Source of the DNA: Manis javanica
Taxonomy: Eukaryota; Chordata; Mammalia; Pholidota; Manidae
DNA: 64,000 nt
NCBI RefSeq assembly: GCF_040802235.1
Contig: NC_133169.1
Location: forward strand, 42,043,034-42,107,033
Direction: 5' to 3'
Shown: piece after piece, positions 23,945 to 34,259 of the stretch
Layout: each line of letters starts with the position of its first letter
How positions within the stretch are numbered: the first letter of the stretch is position 1
Made by a program: the position numbers and the translations under genes
The notes under the pieces: model-generated
Told to the model about the DNA's origin: nothing
What the model saw: the letters and a program-made list of their open reading frames with translations, nothing else
Database searches by the model: none

Positions 23945-26150
23945 GATTTTTTTCTTGATATTGTTCTACTTCTGTATGGCTCATTTTCATACTTTATACG
24001 AGGACATACTATATACTTAACACAAAAATATATTGATTAATTGAGATGATAGATCAAAGTAGATCAAAAATAGGAAAAACTATTGAGAACTATGTAATTA
24101 TACTTATTTTTATATTATTTGTTCTATTCATATTCTTTAATTATGTATACTGAAACCAAATTCACCAGTTGAGAAAATAAACATTTAGAAGTTTGCTCAT
24201 TTATATTTGAGTTGCACTTAACTTTTCCAAATTTTGGAAATCTTAACATATTCAAATAAGGGTTTTAATATAAAACAGATTCTAATTGTTTTATTGTGGA
24301 TTTTAATAACCACAGAATGGAACTGATGAATATAAGTAAAACAAGATTTCTCTAGTGAAGGAAGATTATATTCCCAATAATTGATGAAAACATTCTTTCT
24401 CCACTCATTAAAAATTTTTTTTATTTCCCTGATTTTTAAAATGCAGATATCCCAGTTCACCAGTCCCTCCTCTGAAATCTTCAGTGTCTTCCCATCACAC
24501 TTGAAATACAAGGAAAATTACTTCCTGGTCTTCCGAGGGCTCGGAGACGTTGCCTGCAGCTCAGCTCTCCTCATGCATCACTGCCGTGGAGACTCAGGAT
24601 GACGAGGAAACGTGGCAGGGCCCGTGGGAGGGTCTGGATGTCCGTAAATGCTTGGCAAGACTATCAGGAACTCAACAAGGAGTGAGGTGACTAAAAGACA
24701 CAGAGGCAGTTTTAACACAATTCTATTACAAAAAATTATAATGGAGCATAATTATTAGTCACATATAAAGTATAAATACATATGGAAAGAAAAAATGAAT
24801 TTTATTTAAAAACATCTAACTTAGATATTTGGCCTGTCTTTCGAAGACAGCTTTTAATATTCAACAAACAGATATGTTTTCTTTGGAGACACAGCAGAAA
24901 TGACTGAGCCCACAGAAATGAGCACAGTTTCACTAGGAAGGGTTTGCAGGTTGAGAGCTGTTATACCCTGAATATAATGAAGATTTTTCACTGCTACTGC
25001 TTGCTAAACTCATAATAAGAACAAAACTTGTAAATTCTTAAAGAGCAAGATAGCACATAACTGCAGAAGCCAATTATCTTGTATTAGCAGAAAAATGCAC
25101 CAATGTACAACCTCTATACATGTACAGAATTGCAGATGTCTGAGATGGATAGTTCAGGAAGATTCATCAAAAGCTTTAGAAATGTCACTATCTCTAGAGA
25201 TGCATGAAGGCATTTGTCTTACCTGGGCACAGTCCATTATCAGAGGAAGAGGTGGAAAGCAGATGCACAGGGACAAAATGTGGCCAGTGGGGAACATAGT
25301 GGACTAAGCATCTGGATAGTCCCGTTGGAGGATTTCAGGGTATTTTTCCAGTTCAATAGGTCTGTTGCTGAGGATACAGATGTGTAAGGACAAGTCAGGG
25401 TTGGAAGTTTGGAAAGAGAAGAGCACGTATGACAGTCACTGAGGAGGACGGAGGAGCAAACAGATGTGTAGATGGGCTGCTCCAGGGGACTGTGCATGCA
25501 GGGGAGGTTACTGGTGATGAATTTTAGAGTGGCGACATTACGTGCTGTTTATTTAACACCTCCTTTAGTGTGTGGAATCCTATGTATGGCAGGTAGATGC
25601 TGGCTTTAACCAGAACTGGGTCTGACAATGAATTACATGGAAGCAACACAAAGGGGACATGTTGAAGGTATAGAGGAAAGAACCATTACAGTGGCTGAGA
25701 ATGGTGTCCAACTGGGCAGGAGAGGACATTGACAGAGGTGTGGGCTACCTCAGCACAGGGCTTCACATGCACACACATGCACCTAAATGTGGCATAAAGT
25801 ACCCACAAATATTGTTTGAGGGGAGAATTAATAAGCTTTCCCAAGATGTCACAGGAGATACATCTCCTCTAATTATGTAATTAACTTACATTCCAGTGAA
25901 AAATAGTATTTATAAAAATCCCCAAACAATTCTGAATTACATAAACTCTCTAAATAAATCTTACATCTAAGAAAAAAATCAAGAACAAATTTTAAAATAT
26001 CTTGAACATCTTTTATTATTGATAATCAAAGCGCATTTTGAAAGTTGTTGTATGTTTCTATAGGACTTAGTAGTGAAATCATAACTGTAAAAGCCTTAAT
26101 CAGGGAAACAGGCTGAAAATAAATTATGCTAATTTCCACTTAACATAACC
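23945..26150. other. Unrecognised DNA, including a GC-richer patch
   Basis: 24510-24660 is clearly richer in GC and CpG than its surroundings and ends abruptly. It may be the relic of a retrocopy or LTR, but I recognise neither. 25080-25800 is moderately GC-balanced with short open frames on both strands and no motifs. Confidence 0.35.
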
Positions 26151-26154
26151 AGAA

Positions 26155-26425
26155 AGAAAGAGCACACCAAACCAAAAGTAGATAACAGAGAACAGTGATA
26201 AAGACAAAGGCATAATTCAAAATGAAATAGAAAACACTCATTATAGAGGAACTCAAGCCAAATAAATGTTGGTACTTTGAAAATATTATTAGAATATAAA
26301 AGACTCTAGAGAAAATTCACAAGAAAAAGAGAGAAATCACAAATTACCAGTATTAAGAATAAAAACAGAGATCTTACTACATACTCTACAGAATAGAAGG
26401 GGTAAGTTATTAAGTGAATAGCCCT
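26155..26425 (+). mobile_element. L1 ORF2 interdomain fragment
   Basis: Follows the region between endonuclease and RT: AAAACACTCATTATAG, TGTTGGTACTTTGAAAA, TCACAAGAAAAAGAGAGA, TTACCAGTATTAAGAATAA. Truncated at both ends. Confidence 0.5.
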
Positions 26426-27125
26426 GGTTCAAATTACACACTGATTGTAACAAAGTACACTAAAAGAGTGGTAGAAAATAATAGCAATTTCTGATCTGCA
26501 TACAAACGGAGCAGTAGGCTTCCTGCTGAGGCTTTCCTTGCTGGGGTGTCTCCTGCAGCCGGAATCGGGCCACTGGAGCTCGGTCTTCTAATTTGCAAGG
26601 CCCGTATCTGGGCAGGGAAGACTCCTTCCAACACATATTTTCATCAGGTAACTGGTAACGCTTGTCCAGTTTGTGTAGTAAAGATGCCTTCTGGTGAGTG
26701 TTCATGTCTTTGCCCAGATCTCATTTATGTTGGGGATGCTGTGGTAACTTCCTGAGCAAAACACGGAGTGAAAGTTTCCACACAAGTGGAGACCTTGGAA
26801 ATGGAAACATTAAGTTGTCACAAACAAGTACATGAAAGCAGAAAGCTGTTACCATGTAGATTCATGAGCCACTCGGCTAACTCATGCACTGAGGACGTGG
26901 ACTTCTTTGCAAAAGCCACTCTCCTCTCTCCCAGTAACACTCAGAGTTATGACGATGTACTTCTGTGGAGTATGAAATTGCTGATATGAGACATTTAAAG
27001 AACTATTTGGAACAGAATTTGGGGCTTTCTTAAAATCCAATATGATAAAACAAAGCTCTTTGTAAAATGCTTCTGAGAGCAGCAAGCACGTCTCTTCTGT
27101 CACTAAATGTGTATTTCTGACTACG
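26426..27125. other. Unrecognised, GC-balanced segment
   Basis: 26500-26760 has overlapping open frames on the minus strand (26460-26705, 26434-26634) with Pro/Gln-rich text. I do not recognise a family. It may be the remnant of an exon or retrocopy. Confidence 0.35.
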
Positions 27126-27129
27126 TATG

Positions 27130-27557
27130 TGTTAGGCTGGAGGCATCAGGGGAAGGGGTGAGCCTGATGGACAAGCTCAGGCCTCACCAAATGAGACAAA
27201 GAGACCAACAGGTTCCAGTCTGACAACATTCCAGAGCCTGATCAGATAACCCTCCCAAATAGAGCCCTTCCCCTGAGCTAGAAGATTAGTGGTAACTTTC
27301 TAGTACCTGGCTAAAGGCCAATAAGAGAACCCCACATACCTTAGATGAGCCAATCCTCATGCCACTGTACACCTTTGCTCTCCCTCCCCCTGCCTTACTT
27401 AAAAACTTGCTGCCTTCCCTGCTGGGTGTGACTTCCCTGGCCTGTGTTTCAGATTGCAGAACATCACCCGGGGATTGCATTCAAATAAACTGCCTGGCCT
27501 TTGTTGCCTCTCTTCGCCTGCTTACTTCGGTTGGAATATATTGGAATTTATCTTACA
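27130..27557 (+). mobile_element. 5' LTR of a class I (gammaretrovirus-like) ERV
   Basis: A 428-bp LTR with TG at 27130 and CA at 27556-27557. It contains a TATA-like ACTTAAAA (about 27398-27405) and the polyadenylation signal AATAAA at 27484-27489, followed by a T-rich U5. It is followed by TT and then a primer-binding site, which fixes the 3' boundary. The other LTR is absent from the window: the provirus is cut off in pol, so age cannot be estimated by LTR comparison. Confidence 0.8.
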
Positions 27558-27559
27558 TT

Positions 27560-27578
27560 TGGTGCCAAAATCCTGGGA
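27560..27578 (+). promoter_or_regulatory. ERV primer-binding site, tRNA-Phe-like
   Basis: TGGTGCCAAAATCCTGGGA starts 2 nt after the LTR. It resembles a tRNA-Phe 3'-end complement with a few changes and one extra base. Phe priming is known for ERV-F type class I elements and fits the gag/pol content. Confidence 0.6.
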
Positions 27579-27930
27579 AGGAGTGTGAGTGCTCCACCCC
27601 TTCCTTCCTCAACCCAGGACCTCAGCCTGCTCTCTGTTGCGTGGTCTATTTTCTGGGGGATCCCTCAGTTTCCCCCAGTCTGTTTCTCTTCCTAACACTG
27701 TTTCACCTGGTCCGTTAGAAATCGTAGCTCCATCCAGGGGTGCATCGGCCCCTGGACGTTCAGACCACCTTCTGAGGGCACTTGGCCTGCCCCTGGCCTT
27801 GCAGTACAGGAGACGTCCCTACCCCAGGCCCCAGGACATCTGTGGGCATCTGGCCTGCCCCTGGTCCTCTGGTGTGGGAGATGTCCCTCACCCAGGCTCC
27901 CAGGACGTCTCCCCTGACTTGGTGTGCTTG
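27579..27930 (+). repeat. ERV leader with a tandem duplication of about 69 bp
   Basis: Between primer site and gag, two imperfect units begin at about 27781 and 27850. Both contain TGGCCTGCCCCTGG, GGAGA(C/T)GTCCCT, CCCAGG and CCAGGAC. No coding function is visible. In retroviruses this region carries the packaging signal; whether it did so here is unknown. Confidence 0.6.
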
Positions 27931-29824
27931 AGATGCTGGGTGCTCCACTCAGCGGGATTAGTTGGAAAGTGGCGCAGACATGGAGAAGCAGCCCTTAAAA
28001 CGGAGGCCCAGACCCCATTGTGGTGTCTCATTTCTTATTTGGCTACTCTATATTTGTCCCAGGAAATTCACAAATGGAAGCTGGTCTTCCTTTGCTCTCA
28101 GGCCTGGTCTCAGTATCCCTTGGACAACCAATCTCACTGGCCCCCTGAGGGAACTTTCGATTTTGGCCTCGTCACCAACTTAACTAATTATTGCCATCGG
28201 AGCGGAAAGTGGAGTGAAATCTCATATGTTCAGGCTTTTTGGACTCAGCGCACATGCCCAGATTTGTGTGTTAAATGTACTCCTTCCCAAGTTTTGTTAA
28301 CCCAGGCCTCCACCAAGACCGCTGATCTCAATCCCTCCTATTACTGGGAGGCTCTTCTCTGACGGACTTGGTGGAGGATCTCGGTTACCCCACTTCCCGC
28401 TCCTCCAGGCCCACCGTGGGGGTCAGCTCCCTCCCTCAATGTATCTCTCCTCCATCTTCTCCTTCTCTCCTGGTTTCTCCACCACCTTGTTCTCCTTCTC
28501 TTCTGGTTTCTTCACCATCTTGTTCTCCTTCTCTTCCGGTTTCTCCAACATCTTGTTCCCCTTCTCTTCCAGTCGCGCTGCCATCTTGCTCCACAGGTGC
28601 TGACTTCACTTTGGATAAAATAGATAAAACTCTCCCATACCCAAGTCCCCTGCCTTCAGGCTCTGCATCGATTCCCAGGTTGTATCCCTACTGCCAAGGT
28701 CACCCCCTCCATCCCCTCCTTCAAACCAGCCACCATCTTACTCACCACAGCTGGTGCCCAAATGGTCTAGCCCTCCAGTAACCCACTCTAAGTCACAGCA
28801 GTCTCAAGCTCACGTGATGGCTCCTCTGAGGGAGGTAGCAGGGACTGAAGGGGTAGTGCAAGTTCATGTTCCTTTTTCTCTGGCAGACTTATCCCAAGTA
28901 GAACAGCGATTGAGGTCCTTTTCCTCCAACCCCGTAATGTTTGCTAAACAGGTTAAATATCTCACTTGAGCTTACAAGCTCACCTGGTACAATGTGCATG
29001 TAGTCCTCCAGTCCACTCTAACCCCAGAGGAATATGACCATGTCATGGCAGCATCACAGCACTGTGCCAGTGAAGCCCATGCCATAGATGAACAGGAACC
29101 TATGGGCAGGGAAGCTGTTCCTCTACAGGAACCCATGTGGGATTATAATACTCCAGAGGGTGAGGTGTGCCAGGATCGCATGGTTTGCTACTTATTGGCA
29201 GGTATGAACTCAACTGCCCAAAGGGCTATCAATTATGATAAGCTTAGAGAGATTACCCAGAAGCCTGACAAAAACCTGTCAGAATTCCTCAAACGCCTAA
29301 GAGAAACTCTAGGAGCTTTTCCTAAGATTGACCCGGTCTCAGCGTTAGGTTCCTCTCTCATAGCCATGCATTTTATAACTCAGTCAGCTCCCAACATCAA
29401 GCACAAGCTTAAAAAGGCTGAGGATGGTCCCCAGACCCCTCTAGGAGACCTGGTAGATATGGCATTTAAAGATTTTCATGCCTGACAGTACGAGAGCGAG
29501 AGGAGGTCATCTGCCCAAATGGCAGAACAGACTTGTGCCATAACAGCTGCTCGGCGGCCGGCTTGTGGAGATTGTCAGGGTGTCCTTGAAGATCGACTTG
29601 AACCTCTGGGCCCTTGCTTTTGGTGCAGCAATGAAGGGCACTGGGCATGGAAGTGCCCCAACCAACCATGCAGACTGACCAGACCATGCCCCAGCTGTGG
29701 TAAGTGAGGTCATTGGAAAGTAGACTGTGTACTCGGGGGTGGTCTGCCTCTGGCAGCAGAGCCTCACAGACAGTGGACACCCTCGAGGGACTATCCTTCA
29801 GACCTGCTAGGCATCCTCAAAGAC
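27931..29824 (+). pseudogene. Class I ERV gag remnant (matrix, proline-rich p12-like, capsid, nucleocapsid)
   Basis: The matrix region reads in frame 1 (about 27990-28355; WPPEGTFDF, SEISYVQAFW). After a shift near 28360, a Ser/Pro-rich segment in frame 0 carries four 11-residue repeats (28458-28589). After another shift near 28690, frame 2 opens with a PPSY late-domain motif (28730-28741). Capsid follows, with the major homology region around QKPDKNLSEFLKRLRETL (near 29250-29310). Nucleocapsid has two CX2CX4HX4C knuckles: the first intact at 29615-29656, the second at 29687-29728 interrupted by TGA (29705). Further TGA codons lie at 28967 and 29483. Order and length fit a gammaretrovirus-like Gag. 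No functional protein is possible without bypassing the stops. Confidence 0.85.
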
Positions 29825-30334
29825 TGAAGACACCTGGACTCGGACACCCCAATCACCCTTGCCAAGCCCAGGGCCAAGCTATGGGTAGCAGATAAGCCCA
29901 TCTCCTTCTTGGTGGATACAGGGGCTACATACTCTGTTCTCCCCTCCTTTAAAGGGCCTCTGAACCCTGTCAAAATCTCTGTAATTGGGGTCATGGTAAC
30001 CCTCTCCAAGCCTTTAGAGACAGGCCCAGTGGCCTGCACCTTCCAAGGCATCCTGTTTACCCATTCCTTTCTAGTCATGCGTTCCTGTTCTACCCCTCTG
30101 TTAGGACAGGATTTGCTCTATAAGTTAGGAGCCTCTATTTCCCTCCCAGCTTTTAAATGCTTACAGGATGCCAGAAACTCCCTCATTGCTTTGGTCTGCA
30201 AAGGTGAGTTAGACAACGGTAACCTGAGTCTCCCAACTTCCTGGACTGCTGTAAATTCAGTCATGTGGGACATCTCCACCCCTGTGGCAACCCACCACAC
30301 CCCGGTTTTAATACACCTGAAAAACCCATCCTGA
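29825..30334 (+). pseudogene. Class I ERV protease remnant
   Basis: Aspartic protease in the same frame as nucleocapsid, as in gammaretroviruses where protease follows Gag by stop-codon bypass. TGA at 29825 separates them. The catalytic DTGAT triad starts at 29915, followed by the hydrophobic segment YSVLPSF. The C-terminal helix motif reads LLGQDLLYKLG (about 30100-30132), with Gln where Arg/Lys is common. TGA at 30332 ends the open stretch. This is one of the longest uninterrupted retroviral frames in the window (about 140 codons). Confidence 0.85.
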
Positions 30335-31000
30335 TTCCCTTCTCAGCCTCAATTTCCTATTTTACAGGCTCATTGAAGGGGACTACAGCCTATTGTTAAT
30401 CGTCTACTCTCTCAGGGGCTTTTAGTACCGACTAACTCTCCATGCATTACTCCCATCTTGCCAGTAAAAAAGATTTCTGGAACGTATCACCTCGTTCCAG
30501 ACCTCTGAATAATTAATGAGGCTGTTATTACCTTACACCCAGTAGTGCCTAACCCATATACTCTTCTGTCTCAGGTCCCTTCCGGTACCTCTCATTTTAC
30601 TGTACTATACCTTAAAGATGCCTTTTTCACTACACCTCTCCACTCAGACTTGGAGCCGCTACTTGCCTTTATGTGGGAAGACCCTGACACCTGTTGATCT
30701 AGACAATTGACCTTGACAGTTCTACCTCAAGTTTTTAGAGATAACCCCCATCTTTTTGGACAGACTCTGACAGAGGACCTCTCATGACATTCAACAGGTA
30801 AGAGTACTCTCCTCCAATACATAGATGATCTTTTACTTTGCAGCCCCTCAAAGGAGGCCTCAGTTCTGGACACCACATCCCTTCTTAATTTCCTGGAATA
30901 CATGGGATACAGGGTATCCCATGCCAAATGGAAAGGAAAGTCAGCAAAGAACATTCATTGAAAAAAAATAGTATGTCAGGTTCCCTGCCGACCTGCTGAG
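30335..31000 (+). pseudogene. Class I ERV reverse transcriptase remnant, truncated
   Basis: RT palm/fingers in the same frame as protease: LPVKK and YHLVPDL (about 30458-30505), the first catalytic Asp in YLKDAFF (about 30608-30628), LPQVFRDNPHLFGQ (about 30719-30763; a Val replaces the usual Gly) and the polymerase motif YIDD at 30818-30829. TGA codons interrupt at 30374, 30506, 30695, 30785 and 30959. Similarity fades about 30980-31010. RNase H, integrase, env and the 3' LTR are missing, so the provirus is 3'-truncated. Confidence 0.88.
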
Positions 31001-31010
31001 ACAAACCTCA

Positions 31011-32165
31011 GGATTTTTGTGGTCGCTCAAGTATGTGGTTTCAGTTTTTCTCCTTTATAACTGTGTGATGTGGGTATCATATGTGGTCAGAGTCATGCCC
31101 ATAGATGACTTTCTCCTCCCAACTGTCTCAGAATGTTAAAAAACATGGAGTGGAGAATATAACCATGACAACAGGAGAGTTTATAAGCACTTGGTGGGAA
31201 TGAATGTTTTAAAACTATGAAGTACCAGTGGTCACATCTGCAGATGATTGGACCCTGGAAACAGAACGGAAGCCTGAGCTCATTATTGCTGCTTCCCCAG
31301 GGCAGGGCTTTGAGTGAAACAATATCCTCAAGAGGACAATTTATAAGAGTAATGCTAATTAAAAGAAAAGTGGACATGTCCCAAATTAGAAAAGTCAAAA
31401 CTTGTAACACAAATCTATCAAAAACACACTGAGCCTAAAAAAGAAACCTGAGAAAACCATTAGAGATGCTTCAGTCAGGGGTCAGTCCTTTAACTGCAGC
31501 GTCATGTTGTGTACAGGCATTGGGTAATGACTGTTTACATTTATCAAATACATCTACATTTATCTAATCCTCACTATTCTCTACCCAGTCTTCTAAAAAT
31601 AGGACAGGTATCTTTTCACCTTTATGAACACCATGTATGAGAGTTTGTATTATTGATACCAAGCTTATTATTGATTTTAGAACTGATTTGACATAACTAT
31701 TTCACATAATAGGTAAAAAATAGAAAACTATAAAATATGAATTTATCTAATATAAAGCATTATTTTTAAAAATTACTAACATATATTGAAAGATGGTACA
31801 TATTTTAATTCAGTGTGACATACATAGTAATCCATGCCATCAGAGGCATATAAATTAATCAAGAATAAAAATGACAAACAAGAAAATAAATTGTATATTT
31901 TTATGTAGTAAATAAAAATATATTTTGGATATATAAATACAATTGGGATTACTATCAAGAGAAAATTTCAGAGAAAAAAGTCTGGTTTAGAAATCAGTGG
32001 CAAATTACTAATTAAGCCAGAAATTGGTATGTGTATTTATGTATGCATATGAATAATCCAGTCAGCAACAGACATGGTCATTCTGGCAGACTTATTCATG
32101 TGCAGATGAAAACGTAACATACATTTTCTTTTGCTCTGCACATTCGATACTAATTTTTCTCACAT
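31011..32165. other. Unrecognised DNA between two retroviral remnants
   Basis: No retroviral motif continues past about 31010. 31200-31440 has two short overlapping open frames without motifs. 31650-32150 is strongly AT-rich. Confidence 0.4.
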
Positions 32166-32169
32166 AATG

Positions 32170-33913
32170 TTTTTTTTCTTTGAGAGGGCATCTCTCATAT
32201 TTATTGATCAAATGGTTGTTAACAACAATAAAATTCTGTATAGGGGACTCAATGCACAATCATTAATCAACCCCAAGCCTAATTCTCAACAGTCTCCAAT
32301 CTTCTGAAGCATAACAAATAAGTTCTTACATGGTGAACAGTGCAAGGGCAGTCATATAACAGAAATTTTCGGTTTTAATCATGCATCATGAACTATAAAC
32401 AATCAAGTCAGATATGATTATCCATTTGATTTTTATACTTGATTTATATGTGAATCCCACATTTCTCCCTTTTTTTAATGAAATGCTGAAGGGGTAGGTA
32501 GATGCAAGATAAAGGTAGAAAACATAATTTAGTGTTGTAAGAGGGCAAATGTAGGTGATCATGTCTGTGCCTATAGACTAAGTCTTAATCCAAGCTAGAC
32601 AATGGCAAAAAAACATCCATGGATGCAGAAGATTTCTCTCAACACAGGGGGGGGTGAGTTTCTAAGCCTCACCTCTGTTGATCACCAATTTCTCACCTGA
32701 TGGTCCCCCTGTGACTGTGCCTGTCTTAGGTTGTTCCTCCCTTGAGGAATCTTACTCATCTCTGGCTAACCAGTCATCTTCTGGGGCCATAGAGGGAAAT
32801 GTAAAGTTGGTAAGTGAGAGAGAACAATATTCTTTAAAAAGTTTAGCTTTTTACTTCTTTGCAGATTTATGCCCTGTGGCTTTTATGCCCAGCATTTGTC
32901 TTGAGGTATCTTTACCACTTGGAAGAATTATGATATTCGGTAATTATTTATAAGAGGCATGAATTCTGCTAAAGGGTTGTAATTAGGAAGGAAGAAGAAA
33001 AGCTATAGAAGTAGCACACCAAAGAAAACATGGGAAGATTGATTATTTCTTTGACATAACTTCTTGTAGAGTAACATAAGCATGTATAGGTTTTAATAAA
33101 CTACTAATTAAATTGCATACATACATTAACAGAATAGGAATACAGATACATAACAAAAGCAGACCTACAATTACCAGCCATATCCAGTGAAACCAAGAAA
33201 ACCAGATAGGTAACCTAGGTGTTTGTGAAAACTTATCAATAATATGATGGATGTCATCTAACTGAATTTGAATAGTTTGAGAAAAGTCAGACAAACTAAA
33301 ACAACACATTCCTGGGAACTGTTCACATCCCATATACTCTTTTAACAATAGATAGTCTACAGTCACACGATTTTGGACCACTACAACTTGCACTTCTCCT
33401 AATTCTTGGTTGAGTTCTGACAATATAGATTCAGTCAAATTTATTGTTTTACTGTATGCACAGGCCAGCTTAGATATCTCCTTCTTCATTCCAATGGCAA
33501 GTCCAGGAACTGGTGACCTGAATGCAGCTAAAACTGCAGCAGCGCCAGGATCTTTGTTGAAGTTTTTAAATGATCATCTTCTGGAATGACTCTTCCAGAG
33601 GATGTTGATGTTGGAAGTCCTTCATATCGTACCTTAATTTGTGTTCTGGGTAGCCAAATTAGGCTTTGATCACTGTATAAACACTAACAAACCCCTTACC
33701 CACACTTTGATATGACCTTTAAACCATTGTGAAGAACCTATTGGAGACCACCACACAGGGACTGCTTTTTTTTTAAGAGAAAGTAATATTATCAGAAAAA
33801 TGTATTTCCATAGCTGATCATCCCACAGCCTTTAAAAGATCAAAATTAAGGATATGTAAAGCATGCATTAATCATTGATTTGGAGATAATTTTATCCTAT
33901 CAGGGAGTAATCC
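32170..33913 (-). mobile_element. Env-containing repeat with poly(A) tail, same orientation as the adjoining L1
   Basis: On the minus strand this runs from about 33913 to an A-rich tail at 32170-32180 (AAAGAAAAAAAA), preceded about 20 bp earlier by AATAAA (32200-32205). It encodes an Env transmembrane-subunit frame (33043-33489) and then about 870 bp of non-coding 3' sequence. A tail after a polyadenylation signal, with no LTR end, suggests copying from an mRNA by L1 machinery. I recall very similar sequence being abundant in pangolin genomes. The 5' boundary abuts the 3' end of the L1 at 33914. Confidence 0.65.
33043..33489 (-). pseudogene. Retroviral Env transmembrane-subunit fragment
   Basis: 148 codons open without a stop. 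The visible order is an N-terminal helical region; the CX6CC disulfide motif CEQFPGMCC (about residues 55-63), characteristic of gamma- and related retroviral TM subunits; a second helical region; a Trp-rich membrane-proximal segment (WFSWFHWIW); a strongly hydrophobic anchor of about 25 residues; and a short cytoplasmic tail ending MSKK. In a virus this subunit anchors the Env complex and drives fusion. The surface subunit and cleavage site are not present, and sequence upstream (33490-33780) carries stops. An isolated fragment could be translated only from a host or repeat promoter; none is evident. Confidence 0.8.
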
Positions 33914-34259
33914 CCCTTTTTTGTTATCATTAATCTACAATTACATGAAGAGTATTATGTTTACTAGGCTCTCCCCTACACCAAGGACATCCCACAAACC
34001 CCATTACAGTCACTGTCCATCAGCATAGCAAAATGTTGTAGAATCTCTAGTTGTCATCTCTGTGTTGCACAGCCCTCCCCTTTCCCCACCCCCCACATTC
34101 TACATGCTAATCATAATACCCCTCTTCCTTCTTCTGCACCCTTATCCCTCCCTAACTTTCCATTCTCCACAGTGTCTTTCCCTTTGGTAACTGTTAGACC
34201 CTTCTTGGGTTCTGTGATTCTGCTGTTGTTTTGTTCCTTCAGTTTTCCATTGCTTTTAT

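Noticed and set aside
28682-31050. TGA read as a sense codon (code change or selenocysteine) in the ERV frame
   Set aside because: Vertebrate nuclear genes use the standard code, selenocysteine needs a specific RNA element, and the stop positions are not cysteine-like. CpG or TGG mutation is simpler.
32170-33913. Classical provirus 3' end with LTR for the env fragment
   Set aside because: No TG...CA LTR ends and no polypurine tract were seen. The unit ends in an A-tail after AATAAA.
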